Of a DNA stretch of 64,000 nucleotides, positions 1 to 37,800 are shown piece by piece. Source of the DNA: Colius striatus (taxonomy: Eukaryota > Chordata > Aves > Coliiformes > Coliidae); the NCBI RefSeq assembly GCF_028858725.1, contig NC_084771.1:8398915-8462914 (forward strand), given 5' to 3'. A program made the position numbers and the translations under genes. The notes beneath the pieces are model-generated. The model searched no databases. It was not told the DNA's origin and saw only the letters and a program-made list of their open reading frames with translations. Positions within the stretch are counted from its first letter, which is position 1, and every line of letters starts with the position of its first letter.

Positions 1-123
1 ACACTTTGTCTAAGATTAGTCAGAGCCCATTTGGTCCTCTTGCACTAAATTTTCTCTCAGAAGTTATTTGGAAAGTTAAATAGCACATTTCATACGTCAA
101 AGTCCCAGGGGACAGCCACTCAC

Positions 124-27309
<27,186 letters not shown>

Positions 27310-27372
27310 CCTCCTCAGGAGGCCCGAGGGGGAGGGGGAGGTGGCGGATCGCGCCCCCGGGAGACGCCGCTC

Positions 27373-27453
27373 CTACTGCGGCCGAGCCCCCATGGAGGAG
27401 CCCCGCTGCCCGCTCGCGGTGCTGGCCCCGGTGCGGCTGCCGCCGGCGCTCAT
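27373..27453 (-). other. Possible upstream ORF in the BRWD3 5' leader
   Basis: An ATG at 27453 opens 26 codons ending in TAG at 27373, 63 nt before the BRWD3 start codon. A second in-frame ATG is at 27393. It matters only if transcription starts upstream of 27453, which the sequence cannot show. Confidence 0.35.
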
Positions 27454-27717
27454 CGCATCGCCGTTCGCCCCATAGCGATCGCGGCCCGAGAGGCGGCCGC
27501 CGGAGCACGGTGCAGCGCACGCCGCCGGCCGCAAGGGGGCGGTGCGCGGCTTCGCGCGAGGCCGAGGCGGCGCCGGGAGGGGACGGCGCGGGGCGGAAGC
27601 GGCCGGGCGGAAGGGCGGGGCCTCGCGTCACGCGCCGAGGGGGCGTGGTGGGGCGGGGCCAGCGGGCGGCGTCACGCGGCACTTCCGGCCCAGAGCTGAG
27701 GCGCTGCGGCGCGGCCT

Positions 27718-28113
27718 GAGCCCGGCCCCGGGGCCTGATTCCGCTCCGAGCCCGGCCCCGGGGCCTCATTCCGCTCCGAGCCCGGCCCCGGGGCCTCATT
27801 CCGCTCCGAACCCGTCCTGATTCCGCTCCGGGCCCGGCCCCGGGGCCTCATTCCGCTCCGAACCCGTCCTCATTCCGCTCCGAGCCCGGCCCCGGGGCCT
27901 CATTCCGCTCCGAACCCGTCCTGATTCCGCTCCGAGCCCGGCCCCGGGGCCTCATTCCGCTCCGAGCCCGGCCCTGGGGCCTGATTCCGCTCCGAACCCG
28001 TCCTGATTCCGCTCCGGGCCCGGCCGCGGGGCCTGATTCCGCTCCGAGCCCGGCAGCGGGGCCTGAGCCCGCTCTGTGCCCAGCTCTGGGGCCTGTGCCC
28101 GGCTGTGGGGCCT
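27718..28113. repeat. GC-rich 30-bp minisatellite upstream of BRWD3
   Basis: Units of 30 bp (gagcccggccccggggcctg followed by attccgctcc) are arranged head to tail. They are interspersed with shortened units of about 21 bp (gaacccgtcctgattccgct) and decay towards 28.1 kb. The array abuts the GC-box/ETS cluster and is CpG-rich throughout. Confidence 0.92.
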
Positions 28114-28261
28114 AGGCCGTCGCTGCCCCTCACACAGACTCATAAACACAGGCAAGAAGCGCGGAGATACGTGTGGCTGGTGCTGCGCAGCCTGAGAAGT
28201 GCCTGGGTGTTCACAGGAGCCTTTGTGTGTGTCCCATGGAGTGTGCTGTCCCCGGGCTGTG

Positions 28262-28497
28262 CAGTGGTAGCACAAGGGGTAGCGGGGACACGCTGGAGCA
28301 GGAGAGGTTCCAAAGAAACACTGCTGAGGGAGCCCTGGCAGGGGCTGCCCAGATGGGCTGTGGAGGCTCCTTCTCTGGAGACATTCAAACCCAGCTGGAC
28401 AGTTCCTGTGTGCCCTACTCTAGGTGGTGCTGCTCTGGCAGGGGGGTTGCACTGGGTGAGCTTTCCAGGACCCTCCCAGTCATGGACATTCTGTGAA
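28262..28497 (+). mobile_element. CR1 LINE fragment
   Basis: Runs from gtagcacaaggggtagcggg to catggacattctgtga in plus orientation, lying just beyond the minisatellite. Confidence 0.88.
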
Positions 28498-28499
28498 CA

Positions 28500-31090
28500 A
28501 GTATTTTTTTCCATAGGAAGTATCCTATGAAAGCTGCACACATTTGCCAGCTTAGCCATAAGTTGCTAAGACATACCAAGTGAATTGTCAGCGTTCTTTA
28601 GTGTGAAGTTGTTTGCCCCCATCAATACCTGGCACTTGGTGTGAGAACTCCCCGAGCCTTGGCAGTGGGACATTGGCTGTCATAACTGCAAGGTTTAATT
28701 AAAAAGACAGCTCATCTTCATGCTTTGAACACCAAGAGCTGAATCATCCTAAATCAATGGCGTTGAGACATTGGGAATAAATCCTTTCTTAGCATGTATT
28801 TATAGCACCTGCTCATGACTGGGCTTCCTGTGAAGGGCTACTTCAGAGTTGCTGCTGCTGTTCCCAGCAGGATGCAGCCTTTCCTGCAGGCAGCCTCTTC
28901 CTGGGGTGCTCCATGGTACCCAGCACGCAGCAGGAGCTCTCTGGGGAACGAGCTGGGCACTTGGCATTGAGCTGCTCCACAGCATTCACCTGCATTCCTT
29001 CACACGGCTCAGCAAGGTTCTTTTGTGCCAGGAGCTGGGATTGATGGTAGAGCTCCTTTGGTCTTCATCCTGTGAGTTCCCAAGCTGCTAATGAGAGTTA
29101 TTAAAATCTCTCTCCGTGGTAGCTCCTGGAATCTTTTTTAGGGCAGCTTCATTGATCAGCTCATGGTGAGCAGAGACGTGAGGTGCCACCTGACCAAGCT
29201 GCAAACCTCAGTTCTAGGGGCTCTCCCACCTTTCCAGCACTACCCTGGAGCCTCTGAAGTGACAGCCTGGATGGAGAGATGCTGTAAAACCTCTGCAGCT
29301 CTCAGAATAACTCACAGCTAGGAAAAAGGGCATGCTCATCCTCACTCTCCCTAGAGGTGATGTTTCTCCCACCTGTCTTCAGGACTTAGAATTGCAAGCT
29401 CATGTTTTTGTATGTGACAGGAATGCAAAGGGAGAAAACCCCACGGGGTGATGTTCTGTAACATGCCCTGAAAGTACACACCAGCCCCGAGCTGAGTGAG
29501 ACCCTGTGTCAGGAGGAAACTGCACCATAGCTCCTGGGTAGCACCACATCCTGGTGAGCTCTACTGCAAACTGTTACCTGCTGTGCTTCTGGATGAGCAG
29601 CACGTGATTCCTCAGCACCTCTTGGTCGGTGCCTGATGGAATATACTCATGCTCAGCTTTTATTTGAGCCTGGGGGTGGCAACACGTGAAGCTGTGACAG
29701 GATTATTCCTTTAGAGCCCATCTCTATGTGATGGGTATTTCTACAGAGGAAAGTGAAAGCCTGGGATAGAAAATGCTCCCAAGGGAAGCTCAGCTGTCCC
29801 TCACTTGGGTCCTTCCCCCCACTAGTTCTGACTGGGAGCTGCCTGCTGGGAGTGCAGCCGTGTCACAGCCCAGAGGGAGTCACAGGAGAGGAGCACCTTA
29901 GGAACCACCCAGCTGTTTGTTCTGTGTGTGTTGCTGAGGGCAGGTAGGGAGGCTATGGCATCCTGCCCTCAGGTTGAGTACAAACAGCGTTACTCGTGCC
30001 AAAATGGGCTGTTGTGTAACTCTTCCCTGAGCCAGGCCCCAGCAGCGCAGTCCTGCCTGGGCTTTGCAGCTCTGCAGCGACTCCCAGCCTCTCCCCGTGT
30101 TCCTGGTTCCCCGGCACCTCAGCTCCCCAGCATCCACATTTTCCCAGTGGCTTTATGACCCCCTAAGGCTGCTACAAGGGCTGTGTTCCATACCCCTTCC
30201 CACCTCTCAGGAATCATCCTTATGGTGAGTGAAGCCCATCCTCATTTCCCAGAGCTCCCTTCCCACCCCACGCTGCAGCCACACGTGGATCCTGCAGCTC
30301 CGTGACTCATCCCTTTCTGGATCCTCTGCAGCGTGCTGGGGGATGACAGTGAATCTCCTAGTGAAAGCCACATTCATGTTCCTCCAAAGCAGAACTCTGT
30401 TAAGAGGAGTGGCACCAGGTCATGAGGGACATCTGAAGCGGCGCTGAGGAGCCACAGAGGTGTGCAGAGATGCTGTAAGGAGGAAGATGGGCTGTAACAG
30501 TTTCTCTCCATGCTGCTCTTAAAAACAATGATTAAATAAAAATGGATCAACCTTTAAAGGATTTTAGGAGTAGAAACTGGTAATATGCAAATAGCTGTCA
30601 CATCCACCCATTTGGTATGGTTTCTGGTGTATCCAGTGCCAGGACGAGGGGTGATGACATGAGGCTGGAACACAAAAAGTTCCATTTAAACATAAGGAAA
30701 ACCAATTTCCCTGCTGAGGTGAGGGAGCCCTGGCCCAGGCTGCCCAGGGAGGCTCCTTCTCAGGAGGTTTCCAAACCCACCTGGACACGTTCCTGTGTGA
30801 CCTGATCTAGGTGGGAGCTGCTTCGGCAGGGGGTTGGGCTGGATGAGCTCTGAGGGTCCCTTCCAACCCCCACCATTCTATGAAACCTCTCAGCACTTGA
30901 CAATAAAGCCATTTTGTCACCTTTTTGCCTCTTTCTGATGCACCCAGGGCATTTTTCATACCGTGGTGACTGGCAGCCTGTGCCCCCTCTGTGAAATGGT
31001 CACGCAGGACCCCGTCAGCTGGGTTTGGAATGTCACTCCTCGGTACAGCTTTCTCCCTTGCTAAGACACAGTAATAATTCAGTACCCGTT
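28500..31090. other. Intergenic stretch between BRWD3 and the HMGN gene
   Basis: Apart from the CR1 copy at 30617-30886, I see no gene, CpG island or structured repeat in this segment. Confidence 0.6.
30617..30886 (+). mobile_element. CR1 LINE fragment (3' end)
   Basis: Runs from tatccagtgccaggacgagg to ccaacccccaccattctatg, ending at the CR1 3' terminus. Confidence 0.92.
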
Positions 31091-31095
31091 GGACA

Positions 31096-31605
31096 TTATA
31101 CAAGACCTGATGTAGGTTCTTTGCCGTTTCCAAAATGGCATTTCATTTGATTTCGCTGCTGCATCGTGCCCATCCTCCCTCTAGATGGTGCCCGACAGCC
31201 AGGAGCTGAGTGTAACGCTATCCCGTAGGAAAGGCGACCGGGGAACGCTCCGGACGCCGCTCGCCTTTGTTTCCTAATTCTGTCTTCCCACAGTTCATCC
31301 AAGTCGAGAGTTACTTGTTCTGAATGATGTAAATACGGACTTCCCTCCTGTAGAGAATCTTCCAGCCCCTTCCCTAGAGCCTCAATGCCAGCTGCCTGGA
31401 GCAGGATCCTCCCCGGACCGACGCCGTGTCTCCCGTTGCTGCTGGCAGCCATTAGCTGTGTGTACAGCCCTGCTGCAGCCCTAGGGAAGCACTCCTTGCC
31501 TCGCCTGCAAATCGGTGCCTTCTCTCTGGATATTCTGTAAACGTTTCTCTGTGTCTCTGGTTTATGTAGCAATGCACAAATTTCCAAGATGGATGAAATG
31601 CACAT
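31096..31605 (-). other. Unrecognised 169-codon open frame
   Basis: An ATG-to-stop frame starting MCISSILEICALLHKPETQR and later reading VTLDLDELWEDRIRKQ. The surrounding sequence (about 31.2-31.45 kb) is moderately rich in CpG. I recognise no domain, signal peptide or family. It could be a chance frame, an exon of an unknown transcript or a decayed gene; chance is the default. Confidence 0.2.
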
Positions 31606-31611
31606 GCAAAT

Positions 31612-31780
31612 GGGCAGCAGTGATCTGTGTGTGCTCTGGGCAGCAGTGATCTGTGTGCTCTGGGCAGCAGTGATCTGTGTGTGCTCTGGGCAGAAGCGAT
31701 CTGTGTGCTCTGGGCAGCAGTGATCTGTGTGTGCTCTGGGCAGCAGCGATCTCTGTGCTCTGGGCAGCAGCGATTTGTGT
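31612..31780. repeat. Tandem repeat with alternating 26- and 24-bp units
   Basis: About seven copies of gggcagcagtgatctgtgtg followed by tgctct or ctct. The length alternates by one gt dinucleotide, and copies diverge towards 31.78 kb. Confidence 0.9.
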
Positions 31781-32158
31781 AGCTGTGCTCATGGCTCTGT
31801 ATGCAGAAGGACCCAGTAAATCGTGTCAGATTTACTGTTCAGCATCACTGGATTTCCCTGGTAACCCCCAGGTTTCACAAGCAGGGAAATTGCTCTTAGT
31901 TATGAGTGTACAAGGTGGATTCTGTTGGTGGTGGTATGACAGCTGGGGTCAGCTGCATCCCGATCCAAGGACCTGATTGGAACCCTGGTCTTTGGGAGCC
32001 CCTGGTTGGGATCCAGCCCCCTCTCCCCAACCCTTTCCAGCAGCCTAATGCAGCCCCACTTGCAGGACGGCCACACTGCCAGCCCAGGGGACTCTTCCCC
32101 CAAAGTGTCTCCTGGAGAAGCAAATTCAGCAACTACAACTTGCTAAATTTCTTTTAAA

Positions 32159-32400
32159 TCCCAGAACAATGGGGGCTGGAAGGGCCCCGCAGAGCTGCTC
32201 CAGCCCCAGCCCCTGCTACAGCAGGTTCCCCTCGCTCAGAGGGCACAGGAATATGTCCAGGTGGGGTTGGAAACCTCCCGAGAAGGAGCCTCCACACCCT
32301 CCCTGGGCAGCCTGGGCCAGGGCTCCCTCACCTCAGCACCAAAGGACTTTCTCCTTAAGTGGAACTTTTTGTGTTCCAGCTTGTGCCTGTTACCCCTTGA
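32159..32400 (-). mobile_element. CR1 LINE fragment
   Basis: Starts tcccagaacaatgggggctg and includes cctccctgggcagcctgggc, CR1 3' sequence in reverse. Confidence 0.9.
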
Positions 32401-33194
32401 GACACAGAATGTGTGTTTTCTCAGCCATCTCCATTTGGAGGTGACTCACATTCTTGGAAGGTCCCTTTTCTTGATGGACTAATTGAATTTAATGTATGGT
32501 AAAGTGGTTTTCAACACCTGCAAATGCTTGCCCTTTGGCTGCTCCCTGTCATTTCTTTTACACCAATAAAAAGAGCTTTTCTTTGGAGTTTGTGAGTTCT
32601 GTGTGGCTGAGTGCTGGGCTGGTATCTGATGGAAAATAACAGGCAAGGTCAGGAGATGTGATGATGTAACGGCAAATGGTGGCCCAAAAGACACAATTCC
32701 ATCCTTGGCCTTTATTTTCCTGAGGTGTTTCATTGTTATTGCTGGATTATAATGAGGTAAAAGTGTGGAAGGCAATTGCACAGACTGGAGAGGTGAAAAA
32801 TAAAGCATCTTCTGTTTGTTTGTTCATTTGCCACATTGATGGGATGTTCAGTAAGTCTAAAGGATCCTCTCCTTTTGCTGTGGGGGATCCGCTTCTCTCC
32901 ACGTGTTTCAGATGCCTCTCAGGGTACTTTTCTCTCTTATGTTTCTGTGGCAGTCTTGTACATCTCTTGTCTCTAAATCCTTTCCTTTCTTTGCTCTATC
33001 CTCACTATGCCAGCCCCCCATGCCCTTGTGCATTTGTCTTTGCTATGACTGAGAAGCTTCTGGAACGGCTGGGGATCGTTTCTGTGGGCAGCATAGTGCA
33101 TCTGGAAAAGGGGCATCGAAAAATCCCACCAAGAGCCAGGTGAACCTCCTGGCACGGGAGGTTATGCATCAGGTTTGAGCAAACATCAGAGAAA

Positions 33195-33570
33195 TGGAGT
33201 CGTTAAATCTGGAGAAGAGGAAGCTGAAGGGAGACATGATCACACTCTGCAACTCCCTGACAGGAGGCTGTAGTGAGCTGCAGTTCAGTCTCTCAAGTAA
33301 CGAGTGACAAGAGGAAACAGCCTCAAGTTGTCCCAGAAGAGGTTGAGGCTGGAGCTGAAGCAGAATTGTTTCCCTGAGAGGGGTGTCAGCCCCTGTGCCA
33401 GGCTGCCCAGGGAGCTGGGGGGGTGCCCAGCCCTGCAGGGATCCCAAAGCCATGGAGCTGAGGTGCTGAGGGCCGTGGGTCAGTGCTGGGCTGGGCAGGG
33501 TGAGGGGAGGGCTGGGACTGCAGCAGCTTCAAGGGCTTTGCCAACCAAAACCATTCTGTGATTCTATGAA
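33195..33570 (+). mobile_element. CR1 LINE fragment (3' end)
   Basis: Runs from tctggagaagaggaagctga to accattctgtgattctatga. Its last 150 bp closely resemble the copy ending at 40701, suggesting the same subfamily. Confidence 0.92.
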
Positions 33571-33739
33571 ATGTCAGCAGCTGAGCACCAGCAGAGGAAT
33601 TTTAGAACAGAGGCTCATGAGATGCTTTGATACTCTTTAAGAGCCTCGTCTTTCTGACAAGCATGTGGAAAAAAGCACCCCACACCGGAGCACTCCCTCC
33701 CTGCCGGGAGACTAAAGCAACGGGACAAAAACTTGCTGG

Positions 33740-34880
33740 AACTTTCCTCCCGCAGCAGTTTCATCCCGTTCCCTGCGGGCAAGGGGGTGATGCGGGGCCG
33801 GGCGCGGGGACCCGTCCTGCGGCAGCCGCAGGTCCCGGGGGACGCGGCAGCCCCCAGCCGGGGACTTCGCTTTGTTCCCTGCAGCCCCACCCGCCTCCTC
33901 AGCCAAAACCGAGATTGTTCAGCAGCAGCGAAAGCCTCCTGCTTGTGATTTCATGTTGATTTCGGCAGTTTGCAGCCAGGCTCAGCGCTGCCGTATCCAG
34001 AGGTGAGTCCGGCAGCCCTGAGGTCCATCTGCGGCGAGAGCTGGTTTCCTTCGACAGTGTGTGTGTAAGGACAGGCTGCCCGGCGCTGGGAACCGTTTCC
34101 CTCCAATAGCTGCGAAATAAATGATGGGACGTTTTCCAGTGCAACGCTGCAGCCGCCCAAAGTACCGCTACAGCAGACAGACGCGAGCCAGGGCGGCTGC
34201 ATCAAGCCAGGCTTAGGGGCATTATCGAAGTAAACCGGGTGCCCCTTCCCCCAGTGAGACACATCAGAAACCTCAATACGGCGGGGAAGGTGGTTCCGAC
34301 AACGCAACGGGCTTCGCTAAAAGCTGTAAAAGCAAAGCAACTCATTGTGAAGGCCGTTGCGTTATTCTGGACTGCTGTCGTGTTTCGGCACAGGGCTGTT
34401 TCAGAGGGGTGTCTATCGGGGAGCGGCAGAGCCGGGGACGGGGCATCTCGGGAACCGCAGCAGCAGCCGCGGCTCTCCCGGCACGGCTCCGGCTCTGGCT
34501 CCGGCTCTCCCGGCACAGCTCCGGCTCTGCCGCTCCCGGCTCCGGCTCTGCCGTTCCGTGCCGGCTCTGCCGTTCCGTGCCGGCTCTGCCGCTCCCGGCT
34601 CCGGCTCTGCCGTTCCGTGCCGGCTCTGCCTCGTCATCCCCCGCCGGAGCGCACGGCCCCGTCCGTCCCCCGCCGCCACATCCCGCTCCTGCTTTTGGCA
34701 CTCGGGGTTTGCCGCCCGCTCCTCCCGCTCCGTCCTTTTCCCAGGGACAGCAGCATCACCAGCTCGTTTCGGGAAAGAGTTTAAAGCTTTGCTTGAATCT
34801 GGGCTGGATTTATCCAGATGCATCAGCCTGGGGAAGGCTTACGCGGCTCTCGGGTCTTGTACGCGCCCGCAGCTTTGACT
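33740..34880. promoter_or_regulatory. Intergenic CpG island without an assigned gene
   Basis: CpG-rich sequence in two peaks (33.76-33.86 and 34.4-34.75 kb), 6.5 kb upstream of the BRWD3 start and 14 kb beyond the HMGN 3' end. It includes the ccggctctgcc-type repeats listed separately. No initiator, exon or recognised protein could be tied to it. Confidence 0.55.
34478..34632. repeat. GC-rich tandem repeat of ccggctctgcc-type units
   Basis: Repeated 18-21-bp blocks alternate between ccggctctgccgttccgtg and ccggctctgccgctcccgg. All six frames stay open, giving Arg/Pro/Ala-rich frames that are artefacts of the repeat. Confidence 0.85.
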
Positions 34881-34899
34881 GGGTCACCTGGAAATGGGT

Positions 34900-37800
34900 T
34901 TGGCTCATTCAGGATTGAAAAAAACCCACCAAACTCCACCAAAACTAGGGAAAATAAACGCTCTGCAAGTGCTTTGCTTGCCCCGTGCACTCAGCCATGG
35001 CTATGGTCAGGCACCCCGTCACAGGTTTTAGGCTCACGTGTGGTCCTGTGCCTGCTTTAATGAGATCAATTACTGGGGAGGGGGGGAGCACTTGCCCTTT
35101 AAATATTTTAATGTCGTAATGATTTAAATGTTTAATATGTAAATATATAACATTAACTCCTAATTCCCAATGCATTTCCAGCCCAGCCTCACCCAAGAGA
35201 TATTTCCTCCCCTGGGAATCCCTTTTCTCTGCAGCTTTCTTCACGTCATTCCAGACCCTTGTATTTAAAGTCTTTGTTTTACTACAGTTCTCTTAGTAAT
35301 CAAATAAATCCCTTAGACTTGAGGTAAAGAAATGAGACACCTGTGTAGCAGCAAATAGGATTTACAGAGGGTTTAAGCTCTTTGGAGCAAACACGGGTTT
35401 GTTCTCACCCGTGTTGGAGCCTGGAGGAGGTCCACAACTGCACTGCAGCCAGAGAGGTGTTAATCAGTGTTAATTAGTAAAACCACCGGGTTATCTTTGA
35501 CCTTCTCAAAGCCTTTTTGCAAGGCTGGGGAGTGGGGATGTGGAATGAGGAGGGGAATGGATTTTGGGGTGAGTTTTGCCCTGGCCTGGGCTGCCCTGGG
35601 GCTGGAGCAGGCAGCAGTGATGCTCCCTGGGGCACGTCACAGCTGAAACTTCCAGCTATTTTGCACCACGCTGGGAAGCCACTGTCAGCAAGGGACTCAG
35701 GAGGCTGACAGTTTGTGGTGAGTCCATCCAGGAAGAAAACCCAAAGGGTGATGCTTTGAAACACGAGAGAGATTTCTGTGGCAGCGAAATAAGTCCCCTA
35801 AAATATGGGCATTGCAAAGCGACTTCACATGCTCAGGGAACAGATAAATCGTTCCACATTTGTTTCAGCTTCCCAAACTCTTGACCTATCACCAGCCACT
35901 GATGCAGATACAAACAAAGCTTTTCATTTCTATCAGCAGCAAAATGAAACTGAACACAGCCAGCACTGAACAACTCCAGCACTATGAGAAACTCCCCAAG
36001 AGATGCCATGGGTGTTACAAACTGGGTTGATTTATGACCCCTGAGGCCTGAACTGCCCTTCAGCTTTGTGCTGAAGGGGCGAGTGAGGTCCCACCTTGAT
36101 CTGTCTCCTTTCCAGAACATCTTGAAGGAACAAACTATTGCCTTGGTGGGCTCTTCTACAGCACATATGAGGGCGATGGTTAATGGCCTGAGGTCATTAC
36201 TGTACAATTAGCAGGAAGAGCCAGTTGCTCTGGACTGAAATAAAACCAGGAGGAAGGCAAACCCACTACTGGTCTGTGCAGGGCTGTTCACCTGCCTTGT
36301 CCTCCCAGTCTGGGGTAGAAGATCCCCTCACATCCTGATGTGGATGGCTGGGTATCAGGAAGAAGTTCTTCCCTGTGAGGGTGGTCAGGCTCTGGCACAG
36401 AGAGGCTGTGGCTGCCTCATCCTTGGATTGTTCAAGGCCAGGCTGGACGGGGCTTCTGGGCTCATCACCTCTTTATAAATACATTCTCTAGGCCTTTATA
36501 AGACACGTCCTGTACATTTATATAGAAATACATGCTCTGTCTTTACTTTGCTTATCTAAATGCTGCAGAAGATGCTATCAGAAACCATTCAAAAGACACA
36601 ATACACTCTCTGCTTCTCCCTTCACCACTGGGCCAACTATCCTGTCAGAAACGGAATCAGTTTGCTTTGACGTTATTTGTTCTGGCTGCTTTTTTATCAT
36701 TTCATTCATCTCCAGGATCTCTGCAAGTTGACTCTTCAGTATTTTTTTCCCCACTGCCTTCCCAGGTATTGGAGCCAGGCTGAGTGCTCTGTAAGTCCCT
36801 GTGTTTTGAGGAGAGCTGCTGTGTCAGAGCCCCTGAGACCTCTCTGTCACGTTGGGTCACTCTGAATGATCACCCATAGTGATGCCCATGTCCCACGTGC
36901 CCTCCACAACTCACACTCCTCATCCCTCTGGTCCCAGTCAGAGATGTTGCAGCTGCATCTCCTAATTTCCCCTCATCTTTTACAGCTTCTACTCCAGCTG
37001 AGGTTTTAATCTCCCTCATGGGACGTCCTGGCCACCGTCAGCTCGAGCTGAGCCAAGCCTGATCTCCATGTGAGCCAGTGCTGTAGAGAAACTCGATGCT
37101 ACCACAGGAAAGGTGAGTGGCAGAAGCACCATGTTCAACAAAAAACGGATACAATTGTTGAAACCTTAGTGTGGAATTCCCTTTGATCTCTAAACCAAAG
37201 AGGGGATGAGTAAGCTAATTGCTTTCCTGACTTTGCTGATGCAACTGCAGGCAGACGAGAGCCAGGACCATGGGCCCTCGCTGGCCAGCAGCAGCCCCGG
37301 CTGCCCCCATGGAAGGTTTCTTCTGCCCAGTGGGCATTCCTGCAGCCGGCACTGCCTGTGCATGGGGCACACACCTCATCTGCCTCCAAGGGCAAGGCTG
37401 GCAGCTGAGCTCTGCCTCAGCTTTCTGGATCTTTTCTTTGGGTTTTTGGGAAGTCACCTGGCACAGATGTCAATTGCAGGGCAGCTTTTCCAGCCTGAGG
37501 AGGGAAACCAGTGACTTCCAACGTGTTTCATGCCCATTTCTGGGCAGTGTGATGGTACCACCACTCTCATCTTTGGTTTAGCCTGAAACTGTGCTTGAAC
37601 TTCAGTTAAATCCCCATTGTACAGTAAATAGGCTTAGTGCAGTGGTGCCAATCAGCCTGCCTGACCCTCTCCTTTTCTGGGGAGGAGGGAGGGTATTTTT
37701 CAGGAAAAGAAAGAGCCCACTCATCTGACATCATTCACTAAGGTTCCTTCTCTAGTAACTGACATTAATCTGGCTGTTGCAGCCATCACCAGGAGCTCAG

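Noticed and set aside
34202-34918. Frames of 104-181 codons on both strands in the orphan CpG island
   Set aside because: They are produced by the GC-rich repeat; all frames are open at once and the peptides are low complexity.
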